Assembly: GCA_021404785.1 (NCBI GenBank)
Contig: QWHH01000003.1
Coordinates: 186,001-250,000, forward strand
Direction of reading: 5' to 3'
DNA length: 64,000 nt
Source of the DNA: Lysobacterales bacterium PRO7
Lineage (GTDB): Bacteria; Pseudomonadota; Gammaproteobacteria; Xanthomonadales; Rhodanobacteraceae
The stretch's first letter is position 1; each line of letters begins with the position of its first letter. This document shows, piece after piece, positions 16,706 through 25,900 of the stretch. The position numbers and the translations under genes were made by a program. Under the pieces are notes generated by a model, which worked only from the letters and a program-made list of their open reading frames with translations, was not told where the DNA came from and did not search any database.

Positions 16706-17707
16706 ATGACCGTCCGCCCCAGCCACGCCTTGGAGTCCGCCGCATCCGCAGCGCTTGCGCCGCTGCGCGTGGAATATTCCAGCGCATCCGCCACGGTTGC
16801 GCTGGCGCAATCCGGTACGCTGGCCGTAATCGGTTTCGGCAACATGCCGCAGGCGCTCGATGATCCGCGCTTGCTGCGTGTGCGCCTGCACAGCGAAGCA
16901 CCGGCGCCATTGGAAATCTGGCGCACCTCGGGCCGCGTCGCGCATGACCGCGACGGTGAGCTGGCGTGGTCGAGCGATAGCGATTACGCGTTTGTCGCAT
17001 TGAACGTGGACGAGGCCGCGCATGGCGGAATCAACGGAGCGGCGCAGCGCGCCTACGCGATACTGGCACGCTGGTCGCGCGCCAGCGCAACGCCGCATTT
17101 CCTGCGCATCTGGAATTATCTGGACGCGATCAACGAAGGTAGCGGCGATGCCGAGCGTTACCGTCAGTTCTGCGCCGGGCGCGCAGCCGGCATGAACGGC
17201 ATGTTCGGTTCGTCCTATCCGGCTGCCACCGCGATCGGTTTGCGCGACGGCCAGCGCGTGCTGCAGGTTTACGCACTGGCAGCGCGCCTACCCGGATGCG
17301 CCGTCGAAAACCCGCGCCAGGTCAACGCGTGGCGTTATCCGCGCCAATACGGTCCGGCCGCGCCGGGATTCGCCCGCGCGATGCGCGCGCCGACTGCTCC
17401 GCCGCAACTGTACATATCCGGTACCGCCGCGATCGTGGGCCATGCATCGCATCATCCCGGGGATTTGTCGGCGCAACTCGATGAAACCCTGGCCAATGTG
17501 CACAGCCTGCTCGACGCAGCCGGTAGCCATGCGTCACTCGATGCGCAAAGTCCGCTGAAAGTGTATGTGCGCCATGCGCCGGATATGCCTGTCGTTCGCG
17601 ACCTTTTGCGCGCACGCCTCGGCGATGCGGTACCGTTGCTGCTGCTCGAAGGCGATATCTGCCGGCGTGAATTGCTCCTGGAAATCGAAGGCATCCACGC
17701 GGGTTGA
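16706..17707 (+). CDS. xanB2: XanB2-type chorismatase (3-/4-hydroxybenzoate synthase)
   Basis: A 333-residue protein of the FkbO/Hyg5/XanB2 chorismatase family. Signature blocks are LAVIGFGN, FLRIWNYLDAINEGSGDAER, RYRQFCAGRA, ENPRQVNAWRYPRQYGP, ISGTAAIVGHASHH and the RidA-like end ICRRELLLEIEG. In Xanthomonas, XanB2 cleaves chorismate to 3-hydroxybenzoate (xanthomonadin starter) and 4-hydroxybenzoate (ubiquinone precursor). Its position divergent from the ACP operon supports the same job here. A GTG at 16682 could add 8 residues; ATG 16706 fits the usual family length better. Residues deciding 3-HBA versus 4-HBA output were not assessed. Confidence 0.9.
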   Translation: MTVRPSHALESAASAALAPLRVEYSSASATVALAQSGTLAVIGFGNMPQALDDPRLLRVRLHSEAPAPLEIWRTSGRVAHDRDGELAWSSDSDYAFVALNVDEAAHGGINGAAQRAYAILARWSRASATPHFLRIWNYLDAINEGSGDAERYRQFCAGRAAGMNGMFGSSYPAATAIGLRDGQRVLQVYALAARLPGCAVENPRQVNAWRYPRQYGPAAPGFARAMRAPTAPPQLYISGTAAIVGHASHHPGDLSAQLDETLANVHSLLDAAGSHASLDAQSPLKVYVRHAPDMPVVRDLLRARLGDAVPLLLLEGDICRRELLLEIEGIHAG

Positions 17708-17841
17708 ATTGTGACCGGGTTGGCACATTCGTTGCCAACTGCGCAACCCGGACCCCGCCAAATCCTGCACGGGGCCGGTTCAGCCAGCGGTGGTAGTATT
17801 TTCCTATCCTGCAACCGGCCCTGGGGGTCGTGGAGAACGCC

Positions 17842-19788
17842 ATGAAAGAGCGTCTGGGTCATTACGACATCGTCGCTGAACTCGGCCGCGGCGGTATGGG
17901 CGTGGTCTACAAGGGCCACGAATCCTCCTTGAACCGCTACGTCGCCATCAAGGTGCTGGCCGAGTCCCTCGCCCACGACGAGTCGGTCAAGGAGCGCTTC
18001 CTGCGCGAGGCACGCTCCATGGCCGCGCTCAACGATCCGCACATCATCTCGATCTACTACATCGGCGATGACGCCGGCCAGACCTATTTCGTCATGGAAT
18101 TCGTCGACGGCGAATCGTTGGGATCGCTGCTCAAGCGCGAGGGCAAGCTCAAGCCTGAGCAGGCCGCCAAGATCATCTACCAGACCGCCCAGGGCCTTTC
18201 CACCGCCCACGACAAGGGCGTGATCCACCGCGACATCAAGCCCGGAAATTTGATGCTCACGAGCAAGGGCGCGGTCAAGATCGCCGACTTCGGCATCGCC
18301 TTGTCGACCCAGGATTTCTCCAAGAAGCTCACCTCCACCGGCGAATTCGTCGGCACCCCGGGCTATCTGTCGCCGGAGGTGTGTCAGGGCAAGCCGGTGG
18401 ATCAGCGCTCGGACATCTTCTCGCTCGGCATCGTCTTGTTCGAATGCCTGGCCGGGCGCATGCCGTTCACCGACGAATCTCCGCTCGGCCTCATGCTCGA
18501 AGTGGTCAAGGCCGAGATTCCGGACGTGCGCACCTTGAACTCGGAAGTCGATCCGGAACTCGAGCGCATCCTGTCCAGAATGGTGGCCAAGGATCCGGCC
18601 GAGCGTTACCAGAGTTGCCAGGAGCTGGTCGCCGACCTGGGTCGGCATCCGCTGGTTGCCAAGGGCGGTCCGATCACCCTGCAAACGCGCATGTCCACGG
18701 CCGCCGCGACCATCGTCGGCGGCAAGACACCGGTTTCGGGCCAGCGTCAGCTGCCGGGCACGACGCCGACACCGCAACCGCTGCCGATAAATCGATCCAC
18801 GCCTGCTGCGGCGCAACCAGCGATGGGCGCGCACCAACCGGTCTTGCAGCCGCAGGCATCGACCAAATCCTCGCCGTTTGTGCCACTCGCGATTGCGGCG
18901 ATCCTGATCCTGGGTTTGGCCGGCGTTGCCTACGGGTTCCGCGATCGCATTCCGATGTTGCAACAATATCTCGGGGCAAGCGCACCCGCCGCGGTGACAC
19001 CCGCCACGCAAGCGCCGCAGATTCCGGCCTCGACGCCCGCGGTGCTGAATGCCCCGGCCACGCCACCGGCGCAAACCACGACCACGCTGGCATCTGTGCC
19101 GCCCGCCACAACGCAAGCACCAGCGACCGACCCGCGTTATGCGGAAAACGCGCCGGCGAATTCGGCGACGGCGATTCCGCCCACGCCCGCGCCGCCGGCC
19201 AATGTTCCCGCCGTACCCGCGGCGGATGCGGTGGCCACTGCCGTGCCTGCGCAAAGCGCGCCGGCATCTGCCCCGGTGCAGGTCGCCACGGTCGCGCAAC
19301 CACCCAAGGCTTCGGCGCCGCCCAAGCCGCACGTGCCGACGATTGCGGTCTTGGCCGGCGGCGACGATGCGATATCCAATCCCGCGGTGGAGGCGATCGA
19401 GCGCACGCTGGAACGCAGCGGTTACCGGATCGTGGACGAAGGTTCGCTGCCGCGCGTTAGCCGCTTCATGGATGGCGAGCGCCCGCGTTTCGCCGAAGCG
19501 GTGCAAGCCTTGCGCGGCCATGCCGATGCCGTGGTGTTTGTGCACGCGCGCAAGGTCGGCGCACAGGAGATGAACTACTACGGCCAAAGCTCGACGCTGT
19601 ACACGGCGCAGCTCGGCGTGCGCGCCTACTCGATCGAACAGGGCCGGCCGCTGGGCCCGCCATGGAGCGAGCAGGTGAATTTCACCAGCCTGAACGCGGC
19701 CGAAAAATCCAGGGAAGCGGTCGAACCGATGCTCGAGCGCGTCAGCGAGCGGCTTGTCGACTACAAGCCGGGCCGGCGTCGCGAGTAA
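17842..19788 (+). CDS. Membrane-anchored Ser/Thr protein kinase with periplasmic domain
   Basis: A 648-residue Hanks-type kinase. It has the glycine loop LGRGGMGVVYKG (about 14-25), Lys37 in VAIKVL, the catalytic loop VIHRDIKPGNL (Asp131) and ADFGIA (Asp149), all intact. A Pro/Ala/Thr-rich linker leads to one transmembrane helix (about 350-370, PLAIAAILILGLAGVAYGF). A second Pro/Ala-rich linker is followed by a C-terminal domain of about 150 residues (PTIAVLAGGDDAISN...). That domain resembles no sensor I can name. GGAG sits 5 nt before ATG 17842; the GTG at 17830 is less likely. It follows the chorismatase with a 134-bp gap, so probably has its own promoter. Confidence 0.92.
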   Translation: MKERLGHYDIVAELGRGGMGVVYKGHESSLNRYVAIKVLAESLAHDESVKERFLREARSMAALNDPHIISIYYIGDDAGQTYFVMEFVDGESLGSLLKREGKLKPEQAAKIIYQTAQGLSTAHDKGVIHRDIKPGNLMLTSKGAVKIADFGIALSTQDFSKKLTSTGEFVGTPGYLSPEVCQGKPVDQRSDIFSLGIVLFECLAGRMPFTDESPLGLMLEVVKAEIPDVRTLNSEVDPELERILSRMVAKDPAERYQSCQELVADLGRHPLVAKGGPITLQTRMSTAAATIVGGKTPVSGQRQLPGTTPTPQPLPINRSTPAAAQPAMGAHQPVLQPQASTKSSPFVPLAIAAILILGLAGVAYGFRDRIPMLQQYLGASAPAAVTPATQAPQIPASTPAVLNAPATPPAQTTTTLASVPPATTQAPATDPRYAENAPANSATAIPPTPAPPANVPAVPAADAVATAVPAQSAPASAPVQVATVAQPPKASAPPKPHVPTIAVLAGGDDAISNPAVEAIERTLERSGYRIVDEGSLPRVSRFMDGERPRFAEAVQALRGHADAVVFVHARKVGAQEMNYYGQSSTLYTAQLGVRAYSIEQGRPLGPPWSEQVNFTSLNAAEKSREAVEPMLERVSERLVDYKPGRRRE

Positions 19789-19806
19789 TTGCGGCGCACG
19801 CACGCA

Positions 19807-21570
19807 TCACGGCAATTCGCGCGGCGCGTTGGCGCGTCCGAGCAGTTTCTGCGCGTAGGTGTAACCGGCCTCGATTGCGCGTTCGTAGGCCTTCCAGTCG
19901 AGCAGTTCGACGTCGTTCAACGGCGGCGTCAGCAACAAGCTCGTGTGGGCGCGTCGCTCCTGGCTCGCCGCTTCCGCGTTGACCATGCCCGAGCGCAACA
20001 GGATGCTCAGGATCCCGGGCCGCTGGTGGCGATGGAACCAGCGCTGCCACAACAATTTCCACCATGCCGGCAGGGCGAATTCCTCCACTTCGGCATGCAG
20101 CACGTCGTCGGCGCCGATGTCCACGCCGATGATCTCGCCCACGCCTTGCGCGCGCATCGCCTCGACCGGCAGGTTGTCCATCACCGCGCCATCGACGAAC
20201 ACTTCGCCGCGATGGAACACTGGCGGCAGCACGCCGGGAATCGCGCAACTCGCTCGCAGCCAGAACCACAAGGGACCGGCACGGTGGATATCGGCGCGGC
20301 CCGCAGTGAGGTTGGACGTGATGCAGTAGTACGGCAGGGCCAGGTCGGTGATGTCGCGTGGACCGAATGCCTCGCGCAGCAGGCGCGACACACGCCGCCC
20401 GGCGACCAATGCAATCAACGGAAGGGTGTAGTCGCCCAGCGGCTTGCCGAGCACGAAGGAGCGGTAGTAGTTGTCGAACATCTCCTCGTTCGACCAATCC
20501 GCGGCGACGCCGGCGCCGATGATCGCGCCGATCGACGTGCCGCCAACACAATCGATCTGCACGCCGGCTTCGCGCAAGGCACGCACCACGCCGATATGGG
20601 CGAAGCCGCGCGCGCCACCGCCGGACAGCACCAGGCCGATGCTGCGCCCGGTCAACAGGCGCGCGACGCGTTCGATGTCCGGCTCGCCACGCACATGGTG
20701 GTGGGCGACGCCCGGCACGGCATCCAGCCAACGTCGCGCCGCACCCGGCACGATGGTGCCGCCGCGATGCAACAGCAGCAGATGGCGCGGCCGATGCAGC
20801 GCCTGTTCGGCATCAATGCTGGATTTTTCCGGCCACACACTGGCCGGATCCGCGGCATTGGCGACCAGCAGCATGCAATCGGATTGGCGCACGCACAGGC
20901 TGCGCCATTCGCGATCGTCGCCGTCGCCGAGGTACAACACGAAGCGTGAGCGCGCTTCGAGTGCGCTGAACCATGCGCTGGTCCGGCCTTTGCCGTCGCT
21001 GGCGCCGATCAAGGTGCACTCGCCATAGCGCTGCAGCGCCGCGCGCAAGCGTTCGCCGAAGCCACGCGCGTCGACGCCGGCATCGTGCGCGAGGATGGCG
21101 AACGTGCGCGGTGTCGACACGCTTGCGCCATCGCGCCGCGCGACCAGGCGCTTGACCGCCAGGCGCGCGGTGACCAGCATCGCCTGCGGATGCCGTGCCA
21201 CGAGTTTGTCGAAGCCGCTGCGCGAGAGGCGCAGCAGTTCCGAGTCGCGCAACGCACGCACCGTGGCCGAACGCGGCGCATCGACGATCAGGCCGAGCTC
21301 GCCCACGGTCTCGCCGGCCGCGACCACGCCATCGAGCACGAAGCCGCCATCAGGGGCCGGCTTGAATGCACCCAGGCTTCCCGACTTGAGCACGCACAGC
21401 GCGTCCGACGCATCGCCGTATTCGAACAAGGTGGCGCCGCCGGGCAGGGCGAACCATTCCAGTTCCGCTGCCAGTTCGTCGAGCGTGGCCGCGTCCAGAT
21501 GGCGGAACAGCTCCAGTCCGCGCAGCAGGCGATGCGCGTCGTAGGTATCCCCGGGCCTGGATTCATTCAT
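19807..21570 (-). CDS. Patatin-like phospholipase with N-terminal cyclic-nucleotide-binding domain (NTE-like)
   Basis: A 587-residue protein. The N-terminal domain (about 15-140) has the cNMP-binding fold (GGATLFEYGDASDALCVLKSG, VGELGLIVDAPRSATVRA). A middle region follows. The patatin domain (about 310-480) has the oxyanion motif GGGARG (317-322), the nucleophile Ser346 in GTSIG and Asp460 in VDGAVMDNLP, so the Ser-Asp dyad is complete. It resembles neuropathy-target-esterase-like lysophospholipases, with activity likely gated by the N-terminal domain. The start at 21570 was preferred over 21603, which adds an unrelated extension. It converges with the kinase gene. Confidence 0.92.
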   Translation of the reverse strand: MNESRPGDTYDAHRLLRGLELFRHLDAATLDELAAELEWFALPGGATLFEYGDASDALCVLKSGSLGAFKPAPDGGFVLDGVVAAGETVGELGLIVDAPRSATVRALRDSELLRLSRSGFDKLVARHPQAMLVTARLAVKRLVARRDGASVSTPRTFAILAHDAGVDARGFGERLRAALQRYGECTLIGASDGKGRTSAWFSALEARSRFVLYLGDGDDREWRSLCVRQSDCMLLVANAADPASVWPEKSSIDAEQALHRPRHLLLLHRGGTIVPGAARRWLDAVPGVAHHHVRGEPDIERVARLLTGRSIGLVLSGGGARGFAHIGVVRALREAGVQIDCVGGTSIGAIIGAGVAADWSNEEMFDNYYRSFVLGKPLGDYTLPLIALVAGRRVSRLLREAFGPRDITDLALPYYCITSNLTAGRADIHRAGPLWFWLRASCAIPGVLPPVFHRGEVFVDGAVMDNLPVEAMRAQGVGEIIGVDIGADDVLHAEVEEFALPAWWKLLWQRWFHRHQRPGILSILLRSGMVNAEAASQERRAHTSLLLTPPLNDVELLDWKAYERAIEAGYTYAQKLLGRANAPRELP

Positions 21571-21641
21571 TGCCACGAATGCTAGCGCGAAATTCCGGCG
21601 CACGGCTTGATTTTCGCCGCACCGCCCGTCACGTTACGCCG

Positions 21642-23681
21642 ATGAATCAAAATCCCCTGCTCGAAGAATCCGCGCTGCCGCGTTTTTCCGCGATCCGTCC
21701 CGACCATGTGCAACCGGCCATCGACGCCGTGCTCACCGAATATCGCAAGCAGGTCGATGCGCTCGTCGCCGATTCCGCGCCGCGTACGTTTGCCAACACC
21801 CTGCTGCCGCAGGAGGCGCTGGAAAATCGTGTCGAACACATCTGGACACCGGTTTCGCACCTGCATGCCGTGGCCGATACGCCCGCATTGCGCGCGGTGT
21901 ATGCGAAGGCCGAGGAAGCGATCAGCGATTTCGGCGCAGAGCTGGGCCAGAACCGCGGGCTTTATGCGGCCGTCAAGGCCGTCGCCGATGATGCGCAATT
22001 TCGCCTGTTGCCGCGGGCAGCCAGGACCTTGGTCGAACACGGCTTGCGCGATTTCCGGCTCGCCGGCGTGGCGCTGGAAGAACCCGCGCGCACGCGCTTT
22101 CGCGACATCAGCAACGCACTGACACGGCTCGGCACCGAATTCGAGGAAGCCGTGCTCGACGCGACCCAGGCGTGGACGGAAAGTGTCGACGAAGGCGTGC
22201 TCGCCGGCCTGCCCGAGACCGACCGTGAACTCATGCGCGAAGCGGCACGCGAGGCGGGCAAGGACGGTTACCTCGTCACCCTGAAGCCGCCGAGCGTGCA
22301 GGCGGTGTTGACCTGGGCGGACAACCGCGGCTTGCGCGAACGCATCTACACCGCCTACCACACGCGCGCCTCGGACCAGGGTCCGGATGCAGGGCGCTTC
22401 GATAACAGCGCACGCATCGAGGAAATGCTCGCCCTGCGCCATGAAGCCGCGCGCTTGCTCGGTTTTGCCAATGCAGTGGAAGAGTCCCTTGCGACGAAGA
22501 TGGCGGCCACGCCTGCGCGCGTGCTGGATTTCCTGCACGATCTGGTGCGGCGCGCCAAGCCCGTCGCCGAGCGCGAATTGGCCGAACTGCGCGAGTTTGC
22601 GAAATCCGAACTGGCCATCGCCGATTTGCAGCCGTGGGATATCGGCTATGCGTCGGAGAAATTGCGTCAGCGCAAATTCTCCCTGAGTGAAGAGGATCTC
22701 AAACCGTATTTTCCGCTGCCGTCCGTGCTTGGCGGCTTGTTTGCCATCGTCGCGCGTCTATTCGGTGCTAGCCTGCGCGAACGCGCCGGCGTCGACGTCT
22801 GGCATCCGGATGTGCGCTTCTATGACGTACTCGATGCGAGCGGCAAGATCATCGCAGGTTGCTATGTGGATTTGTACGCGCGTACCGGCAAGCGTGGCGG
22901 CGCATGGATGGACGTTTGCCGTTCGCGCTTTCGCGCCGACGGCGCCACGCAGTTGCCGATCGCCTACCTGACCTGCAATTTCGCGCCACCGACATCCACG
23001 CGCCCGAGCCTGCTCACCCACGACGACGCGACGACGCTGTTCCACGAATTCGGCCACGGCTTGCATCACCTGCTCACCGAAGTCGATTATCCGAGCGTGG
23101 CCGGCATCGACGGCGTGGAGTGGGATGCGGTCGAGCTGCCCAGCCAGTTCATGGAAAATTTCTGCTGGCAGCGCGAGGCGCTGAACCTGTTCGCCCGGCA
23201 TTGGCAAACCGGCGCAACGCTGCCGGACGAATTGTTCGCGCGCATGCTTGCGGCGCGGCATTTCCATGCCGGCTTGTTCCTGGTGCGCCAGCTCGAATAC
23301 GCGTTGTTCGATTTCCGCCTGCACCTAGAATTCGATCCCGCGCGCGGCACGCGCGCGCTGGACGTGCTTGCCGATGTGCGCCGCGAAGTCGCCGTGCTGC
23401 CGCCCCCGCCATGGCAACGCATGCCGCACAGCTTCACCCACATCTTCGGCGGCGGCTATGCGGCTGGCTATTACAGCTATTTGTGGGCAGAGCTGCTTTC
23501 CGCCGACGCATTTGCGCGTTTCGAGGAATCTGGGATCTTCAATGCCACGACGGGTACGGCGTTCCGCGACAGCGTCCTTGCCGTCGGCGGTTCGCGCCCG
23601 GCGCTGGAATCCTTCGTCGAATTCCGCGGCCGCGAACCGAACGCGGATGCGTTGCTGCGCAGTTATGGTCTGATGGCCTGA
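21642..23681 (+). CDS. prlC: Oligopeptidase A (M3 metallopeptidase)
   Basis: A 679-residue cytoplasmic zinc peptidase. The N-terminus MNQNPLLEESALPRFSAIRP is typical of oligopeptidase A. The zinc site LFHEFGHGLHHLL (HEFGH at 468-472) is intact. The conserved C-terminal block FTHIFGGGYAAGYYSYLWA is present. PrlC degrades short peptides, including cleaved signal peptides. The ATG at 21642 matches the family; the earlier in-frame start at 21570 overlaps the divergent patatin gene. It is followed 16 bp later by xthA. Confidence 0.96.
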   Translation: MNQNPLLEESALPRFSAIRPDHVQPAIDAVLTEYRKQVDALVADSAPRTFANTLLPQEALENRVEHIWTPVSHLHAVADTPALRAVYAKAEEAISDFGAELGQNRGLYAAVKAVADDAQFRLLPRAARTLVEHGLRDFRLAGVALEEPARTRFRDISNALTRLGTEFEEAVLDATQAWTESVDEGVLAGLPETDRELMREAAREAGKDGYLVTLKPPSVQAVLTWADNRGLRERIYTAYHTRASDQGPDAGRFDNSARIEEMLALRHEAARLLGFANAVEESLATKMAATPARVLDFLHDLVRRAKPVAERELAELREFAKSELAIADLQPWDIGYASEKLRQRKFSLSEEDLKPYFPLPSVLGGLFAIVARLFGASLRERAGVDVWHPDVRFYDVLDASGKIIAGCYVDLYARTGKRGGAWMDVCRSRFRADGATQLPIAYLTCNFAPPTSTRPSLLTHDDATTLFHEFGHGLHHLLTEVDYPSVAGIDGVEWDAVELPSQFMENFCWQREALNLFARHWQTGATLPDELFARMLAARHFHAGLFLVRQLEYALFDFRLHLEFDPARGTRALDVLADVRREVAVLPPPPWQRMPHSFTHIFGGGYAAGYYSYLWAELLSADAFARFEESGIFNATTGTAFRDSVLAVGGSRPALESFVEFRGREPNADALLRSYGLMA

Positions 23682-23697
23682 GGCGTAGAATCACCCG

Positions 23698-24468
23698 ATG
23701 AAAATTGCAACCTGGAACGTCAATTCGCTCAAGGTGCGCCTGCCGCACCTGCGCGAGTGGCTGGGCAGCGCGACGCCGGACATCGTCGCATTGCAGGAAA
23801 CGAAAACCGAGGATGCGAGTTTTCCCGCCGACGAAATCGCCGCGATGGGTTATCGCGTCGCGTTTTCTGGACAGAAAACCTACAACGGCGTGGCGATCCT
23901 CGCGCGCGAGACGCCACGTGATGTCGTCACGGACATTCCCGGTCTCGACGATCCGCAGCGGCGTATCCTGATCGCGACGGTCGGCGACGTACGCGTAGCG
24001 AACCTGTACGTGGTCAACGGTCAGGAAGTCGGCAGCGACAAGTTTGCGTACAAGCTCGACTGGCTGGCCAAGGTGCGCGCGTATCTCGCCGATGAGATCC
24101 GGCGCCATCCGAATCTGGTCGTACTCGGCGATTTCAACATCGCACCGGACGACCGCGACGTGCACGATCCACAGGCCTGGCATGAGCAGGTGTTGTGCTC
24201 GACGCCGGAGCGCGACGCGTTCAAGTCCATCCTCGGTCTGGGATTCGCCGACAGCTTCCGCCTGTTCAACGACGAGGCCGGGCATTTTTCGTGGTGGGAT
24301 TACCGGCAAGCGGCGTTTCGCCGCAACCTGGGCCTGCGCATCGACCTGATCCTGGCCAGCGAGGCGTTGCGCTCACGCTGCCGTGCCAGCGTCATCGACC
24401 GCATGCCGCGCACCTGGGAACGCCCTTCGGATCACGCGCCGGCAGTTCTGGAGTTGGCCAATGCCTGA
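23698..24468 (+). CDS. xthA: Exodeoxyribonuclease III
   Basis: A 256-residue AP endonuclease/3'-5' exonuclease of the Mg-dependent endonuclease/exonuclease/phosphatase family. Motifs present are MKIATWNVNSLKVRLPHL, LQETKTEDASFP (metal ligand Glu), VVNGQEVGSDKFAYKLDWL, LGDFNIAPDDRDVHDP and the terminal SDHAPAV. It acts in base excision repair on abasic sites. Length and all catalytic motifs are normal. It shares 8 nt with the following UPF0149 gene. Confidence 0.96.
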   Translation: MKIATWNVNSLKVRLPHLREWLGSATPDIVALQETKTEDASFPADEIAAMGYRVAFSGQKTYNGVAILARETPRDVVTDIPGLDDPQRRILIATVGDVRVANLYVVNGQEVGSDKFAYKLDWLAKVRAYLADEIRRHPNLVVLGDFNIAPDDRDVHDPQAWHEQVLCSTPERDAFKSILGLGFADSFRLFNDEAGHFSWWDYRQAAFRRNLGLRIDLILASEALRSRCRASVIDRMPRTWERPSDHAPAVLELANA

Positions 24469-25150
24469 CGACACCATGCCCGACAATATCAGCGACCCGG
24501 ATTGGGAGCCCACGCTCGAGGACTCCGAACTCGAGGAACTGGACCAGTTCCTGCGCGCGCACGCAGGTGAGGATGCGCTGTTGCTCGATGGCGTACACGG
24601 ACTGCTCAGCGCCGTGAACATCGGCCCGGAGCAGGCCACGCCCGAAGAATGGCTCCCCGAAGTCTTGCACGATCCTTTCGATGACGAAGACGAGGGCCGG
24701 CGCATCCTCGAATTGCTGGCGCGCCTTTCAGAGAGCATCGGCTACGAGCTCGAAACCGAACAATTCGAACCGATCCTGGGCGAGATCGAGAATGACGACG
24801 GCAGCACCGCGCTGAGTGCGCAAGGCTGGTGCGAAGGCTTTTCGCGCGGCGTGGACTTGCGCGCGCGTCTGTGGGAAGCGCGTTTGGGCGCCGATTCGCG
24901 CCTGACCGAATTACTGTCGCCAATCATGGCGCTGGCCGTGCAGGAAGGCGTATTCCAGACCGACGCTGAAATCGAACCGCTGACCGAGGCCGAATACGAC
25001 GAGTGCCTTGCGCAATTGCCGGTCGCGATCGAGGCAGTCGCGCACTACTGGTCGGAGTCGCCGCCCACGACCGACGAACTCGCGCGCAGGACCGCGCCGG
25101 TCGACCGGACCACCGCACCACGCAGGCGCGGCGGTCATTGGGTGCACTGA
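24461..25150 (+). CDS. UPF0149 (YgfB/YecA) family protein
   Basis: A 229-residue acidic protein. ELDQFLRAHAGEDALLLDGVHGLLSAV, LSAQGWCEGFSRGV and ELLSPIMALA match the UPF0149 family (YecA/YgfB), helical proteins of poorly defined function. The C-terminal SecA-like zinc motif found in some YecA proteins is missing; the end is RRRGGHWVH. ATG 24461 has GGAG 8 nt upstream and overlaps the xthA stop, so expression is probably coupled to xthA. It converges with the GST gene, one base apart. Confidence 0.85.
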   Translation: MPDDTMPDNISDPDWEPTLEDSELEELDQFLRAHAGEDALLLDGVHGLLSAVNIGPEQATPEEWLPEVLHDPFDDEDEGRRILELLARLSESIGYELETEQFEPILGEIENDDGSTALSAQGWCEGFSRGVDLRARLWEARLGADSRLTELLSPIMALAVQEGVFQTDAEIEPLTEAEYDECLAQLPVAIEAVAHYWSESPPTTDELARRTAPVDRTTAPRRRGGHWVH

Positions 25151-25151
25151 T

Positions 25152-25844
25152 TCAAGCGGACGTCTTGCCGCCGAACAGGATCGCGCGTTCGGCATCGCTC
25201 ATCGGTCCCTGCGGCCGATCGAAATCGCCTTGCGCATACGCGCGTGCAGTCGCCGGGCGCAGGCGAATCGTCTCTTGCCAGCGCCGCACTTGCGCGAATT
25301 CGGCCATGTCCAGCGGCATCTTGGTGTAGGGATCGATCCACGGATAGCACGCCATGTCCGCGATCGTGTAGTCGTTTCCACAAATATACTCGCGTCCGTG
25401 CAGGCGCCGGTCGAGCACGCCGAGCAGGCGCCGCGCTTCGCGTGTGTAGCGCTCGATCGCGTAGGCAATCGGCTCCGGCGCGTACGTCGTGAAGTGTCCG
25501 TATTGCCCGGTCATCGGCCCGAGTCCCGCCACCTGCCAGAACAGCCACTCCAGACAGGTCATCGTGCCGCGCATGTCCGACGGAATGAACATGCCGTGCT
25601 TGCGTGCGAGATAGAACAGGATCGCACCCGACTCGAAGATGCTGATCGCAGTGCCACCACCGGGTGGATCGTGGTCGACAATTGCTGGCATCTTTCCGTT
25701 CGGAGAAATCGCCAGGTATGCCGGCGCAAATTGCTTGCCTTTGCCGATGTCGACGCGCCGGATCGTGTACGCCACGCCGGCTTCCTCGAGAAACAACGTG
25801 ACCTTGTGCCCGTTCGGTGTGGGCCAGTAGTAGAGGTCAATCAT
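25152..25844 (-). CDS. yfcG: Glutathione-dependent disulfide-bond oxidoreductase / GST (YfcG-like)
   Basis: A 230-residue GST-fold protein. The N-terminal thioredoxin-like domain has MIDLYYWPTPNGHKVTLFLEE and ISPNGKMPAIVD; ESGAILFYLA forms the glutathione gamma-Glu binding turn. The helical C-terminal domain includes GNDYTIADMACYPW. The TPNGHK start is characteristic of the YfcG/YghU (Nu-class) group, which has disulfide reductase activity using glutathione. Cytoplasmic. The gene is monocistronic on its strand, with the FmdE-like gene 56 bp upstream. Confidence 0.92.
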   Translation of the reverse strand: MIDLYYWPTPNGHKVTLFLEEAGVAYTIRRVDIGKGKQFAPAYLAISPNGKMPAIVDHDPPGGGTAISIFESGAILFYLARKHGMFIPSDMRGTMTCLEWLFWQVAGLGPMTGQYGHFTTYAPEPIAYAIERYTREARRLLGVLDRRLHGREYICGNDYTIADMACYPWIDPYTKMPLDMAEFAQVRRWQETIRLRPATARAYAQGDFDRPQGPMSDAERAILFGGKTSA

Positions 25845-25900
25845 GCGTTTTCCTTACTCTGCGTTTGATCCGGATTCTAGCGCCGAGCAAGGCGCGGCGG

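Noticed and set aside
17452-19803. A 783-codon minus-strand frame opposite the Ser/Thr kinase
   Set aside because: The plus strand carries all kinase motifs. The minus-strand product is low-complexity Arg/Gly/His sequence without family features.
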